NCBI GenBank assembly: GCA_903828675.1
Contig: CAIKND010000079.1
Coordinates: forward strand, 1 to 64,000
From: an uncultured Acidobacteriaceae bacterium
Lineage (GTDB): Bacteria > Acidobacteriota > Terriglobia > Terriglobales > Acidobacteriaceae
DNA: 64,000 nt
Reading direction: 5' to 3'
Position 1 is the first letter of the stretch. The number at the start of each line of letters is the position of its first letter. The position numbers were made by a program, and so were the translations under genes. The notes below the pieces were generated by a model, which saw only the letters and a list, made by a program, of their open reading frames with translations, was not told where the DNA came from and did no database searches. Positions 1 to 8,875 of the stretch are shown piece after piece.

Positions 1-1864
1 CTAGACTCTGATATTGCAGCCATGCGACGGAAACACCAAAGGTCAGTGAGTGCTTGCCGGTAACCCATTGAACGTTGTCGATCAGGTTATAAGAGTTTGA
101 AATGGCGGTGCTGGCCGTAACGCCTCCCCAGTTGGTCGGGAGTGCGGAACCACCGGAGAAGGTGACAATCGGGAACGAGTTTTCAGCCTGGCCGACTGGA
201 GCGCCCGTGATTCCCATTTTGCTGGCGGCGTAAGACGGCACCATGTTGGCATTGAAGGTGGGGCCGTTGTAGCGTGCGAATCCATACTTTAGCTGGTTGA
301 CGAGATGGTCCGTGAAAACGTGAGTCTCTTCCAAAATCCAAACAGCCGTCTTGGGCGCGTAAGCCTGTCCGTAGTTATATGGAACCGGGCCAATGTTTCT
401 TCCCGAGGTCGTCTGCCCCACTGGAACGGAACTGGCCTGGCGGCCGATGGCTGCAATCAGGGTCATTGTGTCCTTGGCGCTGATTACATAGTCGAGGCGG
501 TGCGTCATGGACCAGTTGACCAACGCCGAAGCATTCGGCGCCATATAGTCGTTTCCGGTTCCCTGGTTGGAGAGCGTCGGAATGAAGCTCTGCATCGTCT
601 TCGCGATCGGCGAAATTTCACCTGCAGGAATCTGGTTAATAGGAGCGCCGCTCAAGACCGGAGCGCCGCCTGTGCCTGCCATGTAGCCAAACTGGTAACG
701 GCACTGGGCGCCGGTGGCCAGAGTACATGCCGCCTGCGTGTTGGGGTCGTAAATTTTGATGCCGTCTGCGCTGAAGTCGCCGCTCTGCTCTGCTGCTGTC
801 GGAAAGCGCATGGGGGTGGGGGTAATTCTGCTGTAGCGGTACTGACCGTACTGGCCGAAGACAAATATCCTGTTCTTCAAGACCGGGCCGCTCACCGAGA
901 TGCCGTACTCATTCTGATGTTCGACCGGCTTTACAGGCTTGCCGGTAGCAGGATTCGGCACCGAACCCAGGAAGCCCCAGGTGTCCAATGCGGTATTACG
1001 GAAGAACTCATAAACGGATCCGTGATACTTTTCACTGCCTTGTTTGATGGTGTAGTTCTGCACGCCCTGACCCTCATAGAGAGCCGAGTAGCCGCTGGTC
1101 TGCACCTGGAACTGGTTGACCGCATCGACTGAAACGGCGGTCCATACAAAGCGCGGATCGCCTTCGCCAGCCGCACTTGTAAACGGAAGGCCGTCAATAT
1201 AAACGGCGGAGGCAGCGCCGCGGCTGCCGGAGCCGTTGACCACGCCGGTGTTTGTTGTGGCGTTGCCGTTGGTCTCATTGCCCTGCACGCCGGGCATCAG
1301 CAACGCATAGTCAGTGGCGCGGCGCTGATCCGGGTTTCCGCCGGCGCCCATCTGGATAGGCAGCGCAGCATACATTTCCTGTTCCATGGTGGCGCCCAGC
1401 GTTGCGTTGCTGGTTTCCAACTGCGGAGGCGCCGCACTCACGGTAACTTCAACATCCGCACCACCAACCGTCAGCGATGGGTTGTACACCCGCGATTCCA
1501 TTGCGTTCACATGGATGTTTTCCTGCGACAGCTTTTCAAAGCCATTGGCAGTAGTCGTAATTGTATAAATACCGGGATCAAGGTTGGAGAAGTTGAAAGC
1601 TCCCGCTCCAGTTGTCGTCGTGGTGGTGGTGATGCCGTTGGCATTGTTGGTGGCGGAAACAGAGGCACCGGGAATAACTGCCCCGGTCTTGTCCACTACC
1701 GTACCTGTAACAGCGCCTTTGCCTGAAAGCTGCGCCATGGCGGAACTGGCAAACAGCAGGACAAACATGGCTGTCAAACATCCCAGCCAGGATGCACCGC
1801 TCAGCATTCTCTGACTGATGCCGTGCCCCGTATTGCTCTTTCTAGGAAAGAACATGTTGCTCAT
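1..1864 (-). CDS. TonB-dependent receptor, Oar-like (N-terminal part, runs off the window)
   Basis: The N-terminal 621 residues of an outer-membrane TonB-dependent transporter; the C-terminus lies beyond base 1. The ATG at 1864 follows a GGAGG ribosome site (GAGGAGGCTAATCGAT). A long signal peptide (residues 1-45, ending SSAMAQ) is followed by a carboxypeptidase-regulatory-like Ig domain (about 48-125: GAVTGTVVDKTGAVIPGASV), then a plug-like region (ATDYALLMPGVQGNETNGNA, VNGSGSRGAASAVYIDGLPF) and the start of the barrel. This layout is typical of the expanded Acidobacteria receptor family, usually taken to import oligosaccharides. A run of seven threonines sits in the Ig domain. It shares a control region containing two TGGTCNGACC palindromes with the divergent esterase, so I infer uptake of pectin or galacturonan fragments. 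The substrate is not readable from sequence. Confidence 0.9.
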   Translation of the reverse strand, partial: MSNMFFPRKSNTGHGISQRMLSGASWLGCLTAMFVLLFASSAMAQLSGKGAVTGTVVDKTGAVIPGASVSATNNANGITTTTTTTGAGAFNFSNLDPGIYTITTTANGFEKLSQENIHVNAMESRVYNPSLTVGGADVEVTVSAAPPQLETSNATLGATMEQEMYAALPIQMGAGGNPDQRRATDYALLMPGVQGNETNGNATTNTGVVNGSGSRGAASAVYIDGLPFTSAAGEGDPRFVWTAVSVDAVNQFQVQTSGYSALYEGQGVQNYTIKQGSEKYHGSVYEFFRNTALDTWGFLGSVPNPATGKPVKPVEHQNEYGISVSGPVLKNRIFVFGQYGQYRYSRITPTPMRFPTAAEQSGDFSADGIKIYDPNTQAACTLATGAQCRYQFGYMAGTGGAPVLSGAPINQIPAGEISPIAKTMQSFIPTLSNQGTGNDYMAPNASALVNWSMTHRLDYVISAKDTMTLIAAIGRQASSVPVGQTTSGRNIGPVPYNYGQAYAPKTAVWILEETHVFTDHLVNQLKYGFARYNGPTFNANMVPSYAASKMGITGAPVGQAENSFPIVTFSGGSALPTNWGGVTASTAISNSYNLIDNVQWVTGKHSLTFGVSVAWLQYQSL

Positions 1865-1953
1865 ATCGATTAGCCTCCTCGAACACTTTCGCAAAGTCGT
1901 CCAACGGCTGCATACACCCACCCTCATCGGGCTATTTGGCAAGCTTGCCAGCC

Positions 1954-1966
1954 GTGGTCAGACCAC
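1954..1966. promoter_or_regulatory. Candidate GntR/FadR operator GTGGTCAGACCAC
   Basis: A 13-bp inverted repeat perfect apart from the central base (GTGGTC A GACCAC). It lies about 90 bp upstream of the receptor start on the minus strand. The same TGGTC-N-GACC pattern recurs at 2101, 4800 and, with one mismatch, at 12412, always in control regions of the uronate locus. The half-site matches the TGGTCNGACCA type bound by FadR-subfamily GntR regulators. Confidence 0.6.
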
Positions 1967-2022
1967 ATTTTGAAGCGCAGTTGGTTTCGTACACTGACAT
2001 AACCGTTGTCAACAGGGAAACT

Positions 2023-2051
2023 GCATTTTGCGATGTTTCCCCGCAAAATGC
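2023..2051. promoter_or_regulatory. Inverted repeat GCATTTTGC-N11-GCAAAATGC between receptor and esterase
   Basis: Perfect 9-bp arms at 2023-2031 and 2043-2051 separated by 11 bp, in the middle of the 375-bp divergent region. It could be a second operator or a hairpin in a leader. No protein can be assigned. Confidence 0.4.
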
Positions 2052-2100
2052 ACATAAATCTGGCTTTGGATGGTATAGTTCAAGCGTGCAAAAGAGGGCA

Positions 2101-2111
2101 TGGTCTGACCT
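2101..2111. promoter_or_regulatory. Candidate GntR/FadR operator TGGTCTGACCT
   Basis: Matches the TGGTCNGACCA palindrome with one mismatch in the last base. It lies 129 bp before the esterase start and just downstream of a possible -10 (TATAGT, 2074-2079), a position suited to repression of the esterase gene. The operator at 4800 has the identical 11 bases. Confidence 0.5.
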
Positions 2112-2239
2112 TGCAAGGCACAACGCAACTATAGGCGGATACTCAGTTTCAACGCAGCTACTTCACACGGAACCTGTTTGCAGGTTAGAAACGGTCCGCA
2201 CGGGCCGGGCCTGCTTATCCGAATTGGAACTTTAATGGA

Positions 2240-3856
2240 ATGAATCGACGCTTATTGCTGAAACAGTCCGTCTATTGCGCCGCGGCCGTGTTCGCGAGCC
2301 GGGCGCTCCCATCTGCTGCTTCAGGCGCGGCCAACCCCTCTCCGGAAGCCTCGATCACGACCGGGCGAGTGCGGGGCTATACGGAGCGAGCCATCCACGC
2401 CTTCAAAGGTATTCCCTACGGGGCCGATACTGCGCAGCGGCGGTTTATGGCCCCGATTCCGCCGTTGCCCTGGACCGGCATCCGGGAGGCCACAAGCTTC
2501 GGTTCCAGAGCCCCGCAATCTTCAGGGCAGGGCCGTGGCAAGGCCGGCTATCACCTTCCTCCCGAGCTCGGCCCGTCCGGCGAGGACTGCCTCTATTTGA
2601 ACGTCTGGACGCCCGGCTTGCGCGATGGCCGCAAGCGGCCCGTGATGGTCTACATCCATGGAGGCGGCTATAACGGCGGCTCCGGCAACAACGCTCTCTA
2701 CGATGGGGTTAACCTTTGCAGGCGCGGCGATGTGGTAGTGGTTACTCTCAATCACCGCCTTAACCTGTTCGGATTTCTCTACCTGGCCGCTCTGGCCCCT
2801 GGATTTGAGGACTCAGGGAACGCAGGCATGCTTGACCTGGTTCTTGCGCTCAAGTGGGTGCAGGAGAACATTGAGGAGTTCGGCGGCGATCCCAAGCGGG
2901 TGCTGATTTTCGGGCAGTCCGGGGGCGGAGCCAAGTGCGCGACGCTGATGGGTATGGCCGCCGCGCGAGGGCTGTTCGGCCGCGTGATCACCATGAGCGG
3001 CCAGCAAATTACCGCTTCACGGCCGGAGACGGCGACGGCGCGCAGCCGGGCGGTTCTGGCGGCGCTGAATCTGCCGGAGAGCCGCATAGGCGAGCTGCGA
3101 TCTATGCCAATGGAGCAGTTGATCGGGGCAACACACGCCGCCGGATACTTCGGTCCCGTCAAGGACGGGCGCACACTGGTGCGCGACCCCTTCGACCCCG
3201 ACGCTCCACCGCTCTCCGCCCATATTCCCATGATTCTGGGCAATACTCGCGATGAAACGCGCTACCTGATTGGCGGCGGCGATCCGTCTGCGTTTTCGCT
3301 TGCATGGGAGACACTCCCGGCCAAACTGGCGCAACACGCGCAGTTTCTGGGTGGCCTGGATCAGGCCGATGTGATTCGGCAATACCGCGCGATGTATCCG
3401 GCCTATTCCGCGACGGACGTGTTCTTTGCGATTACTACCGCGTCCCGTTCCTGGCGCGGCCAGTTGATTGAGGCCGAACGGCGCGCAGAACAGCCCGCAG
3501 GTGCGGCCCCGAGCTGGGTTTACGAGCTGGATTGGCGCACTCCCATCGACCAAAGCCAATGGGGAGCGCCACACATGCTGGACATTCCGCTGGCACTGGA
3601 CAACGTGGAAGTTGCGGATGGGATGACGGGCGACGGAGCGGAAGCAAAACGGCTGGCAGGCTTGATGAGTGACGCATTTATTGCCTTCGCGCGGACGGGC
3701 AATCCCAACCATGCGGGCCTTCCGAATTGGCTTCCGTACAACCTGGCGAAGAGGCCGACGATGAGTTTCGATGCGCAGCCACGTCTTGTCGAGGATCCAA
3801 GGGGGCAGGAACGGCGACTTGTGGAACAGGTTCCTTACACCCAGCCCGGAACCTGA
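2240..3856 (+). CDS. Secreted type-B carboxylesterase
   Basis: Carboxylesterase (COesterase, alpha/beta-hydrolase) of 538 aa, a normal length. An N-terminal export signal (MNRRLLLKQSVYCAAAVFASRALP) suggests a periplasmic or extracellular location. Visible motifs are EDCLYLNVWTPG, the oxyanion-hole stretch VYIHGGGYNGGSG, the nucleophile elbow FGQSGGGAK (catalytic Ser in GQSGG), GNTRDETRYL for the acidic residue region, and GAPHMLDIPL for the catalytic His. The usual GESAGG is GQSGGG here. It diverges from the TonB receptor and has a TGGTCTGACC element upstream, so a role in removing acyl or methyl ester groups from pectic material is inferred. The family also includes many unrelated esterases, so the substrate is open. 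Confidence 0.85.
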   Translation: MNRRLLLKQSVYCAAAVFASRALPSAASGAANPSPEASITTGRVRGYTERAIHAFKGIPYGADTAQRRFMAPIPPLPWTGIREATSFGSRAPQSSGQGRGKAGYHLPPELGPSGEDCLYLNVWTPGLRDGRKRPVMVYIHGGGYNGGSGNNALYDGVNLCRRGDVVVVTLNHRLNLFGFLYLAALAPGFEDSGNAGMLDLVLALKWVQENIEEFGGDPKRVLIFGQSGGGAKCATLMGMAAARGLFGRVITMSGQQITASRPETATARSRAVLAALNLPESRIGELRSMPMEQLIGATHAAGYFGPVKDGRTLVRDPFDPDAPPLSAHIPMILGNTRDETRYLIGGGDPSAFSLAWETLPAKLAQHAQFLGGLDQADVIRQYRAMYPAYSATDVFFAITTASRSWRGQLIEAERRAEQPAGAAPSWVYELDWRTPIDQSQWGAPHMLDIPLALDNVEVADGMTGDGAEAKRLAGLMSDAFIAFARTGNPNHAGLPNWLPYNLAKRPTMSFDAQPRLVEDPRGQERRLVEQVPYTQPGT

Positions 3857-3894
3857 ACCAGATGATGCGCACAGCATTCAGACGATAGTAGCTT

Positions 3895-4671
3895 CTAGAC
3901 CGTGGTGCTGGATCTGACTTCTGCCCGGCTGCTTCTTGGCTTCGCTGAACCCAGTGTGGCCTTGCGGTCCGACGGACGCTCCATTCCCTGTGAGATTTGA
4001 GCCATGCGGAGGTGCTGTTCCATCAACCTGCGCGCATCGAGTGGCTTGTGGGTGCGAATGGCGCGGTAGATCTCGCGATGCATCTCCGCGGATTCACGCA
4101 TGTCGATGGATCGTTCCACGGTCTTGCGGCGCTTGTCATAGAGCGCCGACGTGAGGGTCTCAATCACCGCCGCCATGATCGGATTGCCTGAAGCCTGCGA
4201 AACGATGCGGTGGAAGAGCAAATCATGAATGAGATAGTCCGCCGGACTGTCCATTGCCGCAAACATTTCCGCGACCTCTTCGGCGAGGGCGGCGTGGTGC
4301 TCTTCCTTGCCGCGCTCGGCGGCCAGGGCTGCAATGTTGCTTTCCAAAATGATGCGGGCCTCAAACATTTGCCAGGTCTGAAAACCGTGCAGAGCGCCCA
4401 TCAGGCCGAGCGAGGCCTTGCCGAACTCCGGCGGGCCATCGGCAACAAATGTTCCAACTCCGTGCCGGACTTTCATGACGCCCATGGCAGCCAGGTAGCC
4501 TATTCCGGTGCGAAGACTCGCGCGGCTGATCTTGAGAGTACGGGCGAACTCGCGTTCCGGGGGAATTTTGTCGCCCGGCTGCAAGGTTCCATTTTCAATC
4601 AGGGAGCGAATGTGGTTGACCACTTGCATGGTGCGATGGGTATCAGGTTCGTCTTGCTTGATCCGCGGCAT
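3895..4671 (-). CDS. FadR-subfamily GntR transcriptional regulator, likely uronate repressor
   Basis: A regulator of 258 aa with an N-terminal winged helix-turn-helix (about residues 13-78: GDKIPPEREFARTLKISRAS, VRHGVGTFVADG) and a C-terminal FCD ligand-binding domain. Putative metal-site residues of FCD domains are in place: D150 and H154 (HDLLFH), H198 (MHREIYRAI) and H220 (EQHLRMA). FCD regulators in uronate loci (ExuR, UxuR) are released by a uronate or pathway intermediate. The gene diverges from uxaC across 189 bp that contain a TGGTCTGACCT palindrome, and similar sites precede the receptor, esterase and polygalacturonase. I infer that it represses all of them in the absence of galacturonate. 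The C-terminal 25 residues are a basic, Ser-rich tail without a recognisable domain. Confidence 0.9.
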   Translation of the reverse strand: MPRIKQDEPDTHRTMQVVNHIRSLIENGTLQPGDKIPPEREFARTLKISRASLRTGIGYLAAMGVMKVRHGVGTFVADGPPEFGKASLGLMGALHGFQTWQMFEARIILESNIAALAAERGKEEHHAALAEEVAEMFAAMDSPADYLIHDLLFHRIVSQASGNPIMAAVIETLTSALYDKRRKTVERSIDMRESAEMHREIYRAIRTHKPLDARRLMEQHLRMAQISQGMERPSDRKATLGSAKPRSSRAEVRSSTTV

Positions 4672-4768
4672 AAAAAGCAGCCACCTTCCTCAAATTCTGG
4701 AAAACTTGGGCAAAATGAGCTTACCACCGAAGTGTTAGCCGTGTTCCAAAAACTTGCTTCGCCGGGAA

Positions 4769-4797
4769 TTCACGACATCAATCCGCGTGTGTATACT
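4769..4797 (+). promoter_or_regulatory. Candidate promoter of the uxaC operon
   Basis: TTCACG (4769-4774), 17 bp, then TATACT (4792-4797). The start site would fall at about 4804, inside the operator at 4800-4810, an arrangement expected for repression. Confidence 0.45.
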
Positions 4798-4799
4798 GG

Positions 4800-4810
4800 T
4801 GGTCTGACCT
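4800..4810. promoter_or_regulatory. Candidate GntR/FadR operator TGGTCTGACCT at the uxaC promoter
   Basis: The same 11 bases as at 2101. It lies directly downstream of the TATACT -10 hexamer, 51 bp before the uxaC start, and between the divergent regulator gene and the operon it probably controls. Confidence 0.6.
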
Positions 4811-4860
4811 CCACGGAGGCCTAATCGTAATGTGTTCAGACGAGAGGTAAGATTAGAGCC

Positions 4861-6252
4861 ATGCTCATCCATGAAGACCGTCTGTTTCCTGCGGAATCCA
4901 GCACTCTCAAGGTTGCTAGAGCCCTTTATGAACAAGTCAAAAACCTGCCAATTGTGAGCCCGCATGGCCACACGCAGGCGAGCTGGTTTGCCAGAAACGA
5001 ACCTTTTTCCGACCCAGCAACGCTGTTCGTGCAACCAGATCACTACGTCTTCCGGATGCTGTATAGCCAGGGAGTTTCCCTGGACGATCTGGGCATCGGA
5101 CAGCCGCAGATCAAGGACCCGCGCAAGGTATGGCGCCTCTTCGCAAAGCACTACTATCTATTCCGCGGCACTCCCACCCGCGTGTGGCTCGATTATTCCT
5201 TCCAGAATCTCTTCGGAATGGAGGAGCGGCTCTCGGAAAGGACGGCAGACCTTTATTACGACGCGATCGATGAAAAGCTGCGCACTCCTGAGTTCCGCCC
5301 TCGCGCCTTGTTCGAACGGTTCAATCTGGAAGTTCTGGCCACCACCGATTCCCCCGTCGATTCGCTGGACGACATCAAGGCGATCCGGGCATCGGGCTGG
5401 ACGGGCAGAATCCTGCCAGCCTTCCGTCCCGACCCGGTGGTTGATCCGGAATTCGCGGGATTTGCCGGCTTGATTGCCAAACTGGGCGAGCAGACTGGAG
5501 AAGACACTGCAACCTGGACCGGCTATCTGAACGCATTGCGCAAGGCTAGACTGCGTTTTCGCGAACTCGGCTGCACGTCCACCGATCACGGCCACCCTAC
5601 GGCACAAACCGCGGACCTTCCTCTGGCAGAAGCAGCGGCACTCTTTAGCCTTGTTCTCTCCGGCAAGGCCAGCGCACAACAGCAGGAGCTGTTCCGAGCC
5701 CAGATGCTCACCGAGATGGCGCAGATGAGCCTTGAAGACGGCTTGGTTATGCAGATTCACCCCGGAAGCGTGCGCAACCACAACCGCAAAATTTATGAGC
5801 GCTATGGCCGCGACATGGGCGCAGACATCCCCAGCCCCACCAACTACGTGCATGCGCTTCGCCCCTTGCTGGACCGCTTCGGCACCGAGACCAAGCTCTC
5901 GATTATTCTTTTCACCCTGGACGAGTCGACATTCAGCCGCGAACTGGCTCCGCTGGCAGGGCATTATCCCTGCTTGCGCCTTGGCCCTCCGTGGTGGTTT
6001 CATGACAGTCCTGAGGGCATGATGCGTTTCCGCGAAACTGCGACAGAAACAGCAGGCTTCTACAATACTGTAGGGTTCAACGACGACACGCGCGCCTTTC
6101 TTTCCATTCCCGCGCGCCATGATGTTGCGCGCCGCGTAGATTGCGCATTTTTAGCCAGGCTCGTCGCAGAGCATCGCCTGGATGAAGATGAGGCATTTGA
6201 AGTTGCGCATGAGCTGACCTACGGACTCGTCAAGAAAGCGTATCGGCTGTAA
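4861..6252 (+). CDS. uxaC: Uronate isomerase (glucuronate/galacturonate isomerase)
   Basis: Cytoplasmic isomerase of 463 aa, close to the roughly 470 aa of E. coli UxaC. It converts D-galacturonate to D-tagaturonate and D-glucuronate to D-fructuronate. The amidohydrolase-fold metal motif SPHGHTQ (H35, H37) is present, followed by the typical FVQPDHYVFRMLYSQG region, and the C-terminal GFNDDTRAFLSIPARHDVARR block matches the family. A purine-rich GAGAGG precedes the ATG. It is the first gene of a compact operon with the transporter 10 bp downstream, and it carries a TGGTCTGACC operator at its promoter. Identity is clear. Confidence 0.95.
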   Translation: MLIHEDRLFPAESSTLKVARALYEQVKNLPIVSPHGHTQASWFARNEPFSDPATLFVQPDHYVFRMLYSQGVSLDDLGIGQPQIKDPRKVWRLFAKHYYLFRGTPTRVWLDYSFQNLFGMEERLSERTADLYYDAIDEKLRTPEFRPRALFERFNLEVLATTDSPVDSLDDIKAIRASGWTGRILPAFRPDPVVDPEFAGFAGLIAKLGEQTGEDTATWTGYLNALRKARLRFRELGCTSTDHGHPTAQTADLPLAEAAALFSLVLSGKASAQQQELFRAQMLTEMAQMSLEDGLVMQIHPGSVRNHNRKIYERYGRDMGADIPSPTNYVHALRPLLDRFGTETKLSIILFTLDESTFSRELAPLAGHYPCLRLGPPWWFHDSPEGMMRFRETATETAGFYNTVGFNDDTRAFLSIPARHDVARRVDCAFLARLVAEHRLDEDEAFEVAHELTYGLVKKAYRL

Positions 6253-6262
6253 GGAGAAAGTT

Positions 6263-7597
6263 ATGGATGGCATCAAGGCGCCATGCGCCCAGGCCGAGAA
6301 TGGACTCTCGATTGGCACAAAGATAGGCAACGTTCGCTGGACGATCTGCGCCATGCTCTTCATTGCCACAACCATCAACTACATGGACCGGCAGGTATTG
6401 GCGCTGCTGAAGCCCACACTCATGCAAACCGTTGCCCATGGTGGCATCGGCATGACGGAAGAGAGCTACGGCACTGTTGTGGCCTTCTTTACCCTCTTCT
6501 ATGCCATTGGCCTGCTGTTCGCTGGCCGCTTTGTTGACAAAGTCGGAACGCGCATCGGCTACATGGTCATCATGGCTCTCTGGAGCCTCTCGGCAATGGG
6601 CCACTCGCTGGTCAACTCCGTCCTTCAGCTTGGCATTGCCCGCTCCTGCCTCGGCATCGGCGAGTCCGGCAACTTTCCCGCCGCCAACAAGACAAACGCC
6701 GAGTGGTTCCCGCAGAAGGAACGCTCCCTTTCCTTCGGCATCTTCAACTGCGGCGCCAATGTCGGCGTCATCCTTGCTACGCTCATCGTGCCGTTTGTCA
6801 AGAACCGGTTCGGCTGGCACGCCGCATTCCTCGTCACTGGCTTCTTCTCCGCATCATGGATCGTTTTGTGGTTCATCCGGTACCACAAGCCCGCTGAACA
6901 TCCCGCCCTCTCCGCCGGCGAACTTGCCTACATCAACCAGGACCCCCCTGAAAAGCGCGGCCCCAGCACACCGTGGTTAAAGCTCCTCGGCATCCGGCAG
7001 ACCTGGGCATACGCCATCCCCAAGTTCCTCACCGACCCCATCTGGTGGTTCTATCTCTATTGGCTCCCTGGCTACTTCACTGACAAGTTCAATCTCAGCC
7101 TGGTCGGCCTGGGGATGCCCATCCTCATCGTCTACAACGCCTCGGCCGTGGGAAGCATCTACGGCGGTTACCTGCCCGCCTCCTTCATCCGCATGGGGCT
7201 GACACCGCAGCGCGCCCGCTTGACAGCCATGCTCGTGTGCGCCTCCCTTGTCGTTCCGGTCTTTCTCATCAACTATCTTCACGCGGATAACTTCGGAAAG
7301 TGGGCTGCCGTCGGGCTGCTCAGCCTGGCTGCCGCCGCCCACCAGGGGTGGTCAGCCAACCTCTTCACCACGGCATCGGATATGTTCCCGCGCAGCGCCG
7401 TCGGATCGGTTACCAGCGTCGGCTCCTTGACGGGCGCCTTGGGGGGCTTCCTCTTTGCCAAACTGGCCGGGCACGTCCTACAGATTTCGGGCAGCTACTC
7501 CATCCTCTTCATCATCGCCGCCAGCGTTTATCTCATCTCGATGCTCATCACGGTTGCGCTCGCGCCCGGACTGAAAAAAGCGGAGTCGGTCATATGA
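6263..7597 (+). CDS. exuT: MFS hexuronate transporter (ExuT-like)
   Basis: Inner-membrane transporter of 444 aa, about twelve hydrophobic segments, of the anion:cation symporter branch of the major facilitator superfamily. After a 30-residue cytoplasmic N-terminus, TM1 ends with NYMDRQVLALLKP (family signature NYxDRQ), and the TM2-3 loop has GRFVDKVGTRIGY. GESGNFPAANKTNAEWFPQKERS is characteristic of hexuronate/galactonate carriers. AAGGAGAAAG precedes the ATG. The stop codon overlaps the next start (ATGA at 7594-7597), so translation is coupled to the LarA-like gene. Context indicates uptake of galacturonate or glucuronate. Confidence 0.92.
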   Translation: MDGIKAPCAQAENGLSIGTKIGNVRWTICAMLFIATTINYMDRQVLALLKPTLMQTVAHGGIGMTEESYGTVVAFFTLFYAIGLLFAGRFVDKVGTRIGYMVIMALWSLSAMGHSLVNSVLQLGIARSCLGIGESGNFPAANKTNAEWFPQKERSLSFGIFNCGANVGVILATLIVPFVKNRFGWHAAFLVTGFFSASWIVLWFIRYHKPAEHPALSAGELAYINQDPPEKRGPSTPWLKLLGIRQTWAYAIPKFLTDPIWWFYLYWLPGYFTDKFNLSLVGLGMPILIVYNASAVGSIYGGYLPASFIRMGLTPQRARLTAMLVCASLVVPVFLINYLHADNFGKWAAVGLLSLAAAAHQGWSANLFTTASDMFPRSAVGSVTSVGSLTGALGGFLFAKLAGHVLQISGSYSILFIIAASVYLISMLITVALAPGLKKAESVI

Positions 7598-8862
7598 GTC
7601 TTTACTGCGCTACGGGAAGCCCCGATACCGATCTGTCTCCTCAGCAGTTGAACGATCTGCTGGCGGAAAGCCTGGCTAAGCTCGGCGAACGGAATCGCGT
7701 GCTTGCCGTGCCGCCCGATCAGAGCCGCGAGCATTCACGGGCCGGCGAACTTACCGGCTACGTGTTCAAGTATTACGGCGACCGGCTCAAAGCTGTATTG
7801 CCCGCCATCGGCACCCATACACCGATGCGGCTGGATCAACTCGATCACATGTTCCCGGCCGTGCCCAAGGATCTTTTCCGCGTGCACAACTGGCGAACCG
7901 ACGTCGAGACGCTCGGCGAGGTTCCGGCAGAGTTTGTCTACGAACAATCGGAGGGCAAGCTCAACTACGCGTGGCCGGCCCAGGTGAACAAGCTCATTTC
8001 GCAGGGCGGCTTTGATCTCATCCTCTCGATTGGCCAGGTCGTGCCCCATGAAGTCATCGGCATGGCCAACTACACCAAGAACATTCTGGTGGGCACGGGA
8101 GGGCGCGAGGGAATCAACCGCAGCCATTACCTTGGCGCAGTGTACGGAATGGAGCGCATCATGGGCCGTGCCATGAATCCCGTGCGCAACGTCTTCAACT
8201 ACGCATCCGACCTCTTCCTGCGGCATCTGCCCATCGTTTACGTGCAAACTGTCGTAGGGCGCAAGGCCGACGGAGGGCTGGCCGTACGCGGCCTGTTTGT
8301 CGGCGACGATATCGAGTGCTTCCAGTTGGCGGCCGAACTGAGCCTGAAGGTGAACTTCGAAATCGTAGAAAAGCAGATCAACAAAGCTGTCGTGTATCTC
8401 GATCCCGAGGAGTTCCATTCCACATGGATCGGCAACAAAGCCGTCTACCGCACCCGCATGGCCTTGGCCGATGGCGCGGAACTGATCATTCTGGCGCCTG
8501 GCGTCAAGGAGTTCGGCGAAGACAAGGGAATAGACGCGCTCATTCGCAAATACGGTTATCGCGGCACCCCGGCAACGTTGAAGGCCGTCAATGACAACCC
8601 GGAATTGGCCGGCGACCTCAGCGCAGCCGCACATCTCATCCACGCCTCGTCGGAAGGACGCTTCACCATTACCTGGTGCCCTGGGCAGCTAAGCCGGGAA
8701 GAGGTAGAGGGCGTCGGTTACGGTTATGGCGATCTAAAAACCATGCTCGCACGTTACGATCCCCAGAAGCTCCGCCACGGCTACAACCAAGTCGACGGCG
8801 AAGAAATCTTCTTCATTGCCAATCCGGGATTAGGTCTGTGGGCGCATCGCAGTCGCCTCTAA
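7594..8862 (+). CDS. LarA-superfamily nickel-pincer racemase/epimerase, probable sugar-acid C2 epimerase
   Basis: A 422-aa protein of the lactate racemase (LarA, DUF2088) superfamily. The start is the ATG overlapping the transporter stop (ATGA). Visible LarA landmarks are the N-terminal VPPDQSREHSRAG block, GTHTPM, H98, and PHEVIGMANYTKN...NRSH. H152, K162 and H178 have the spacing of LarA residues H174, K184 and H200 (10 and 16), the nickel and pincer-nucleotide ligands; the usual GFSGGxK is GMANYTK here. Family enzymes invert the C2 of alpha-hydroxy acids, and one branch acts on D-gluconate. In this uronate operon I infer interconversion of mannonate with gluconate or a similar aldonate pair. 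The cofactor genes larB, larC and larE are not in the window. Confidence 0.8.
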   Translation: MSLYCATGSPDTDLSPQQLNDLLAESLAKLGERNRVLAVPPDQSREHSRAGELTGYVFKYYGDRLKAVLPAIGTHTPMRLDQLDHMFPAVPKDLFRVHNWRTDVETLGEVPAEFVYEQSEGKLNYAWPAQVNKLISQGGFDLILSIGQVVPHEVIGMANYTKNILVGTGGREGINRSHYLGAVYGMERIMGRAMNPVRNVFNYASDLFLRHLPIVYVQTVVGRKADGGLAVRGLFVGDDIECFQLAAELSLKVNFEIVEKQINKAVVYLDPEEFHSTWIGNKAVYRTRMALADGAELIILAPGVKEFGEDKGIDALIRKYGYRGTPATLKAVNDNPELAGDLSAAAHLIHASSEGRFTITWCPGQLSREEVEGVGYGYGDLKTMLARYDPQKLRHGYNQVDGEEIFFIANPGLGLWAHRSRL

Positions 8863-8875
8863 GGCAGGAAAGACT

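Noticed and set aside
305-1132. Plus-strand open reading frame of 275 codons opposite the TonB receptor
   Set aside because: It is antisense to a confident gene and has no domain or ribosome site; GC-rich third positions keep antisense frames open.
4612-4623. GTGGTTGACCAC palindrome resembling the GntR operator
   Set aside because: It lies inside the regulator's coding sequence (codons for VVNHI) and has no central spacer base, so it does not fit the TGGTC-N-GACC pattern of the four intergenic sites.
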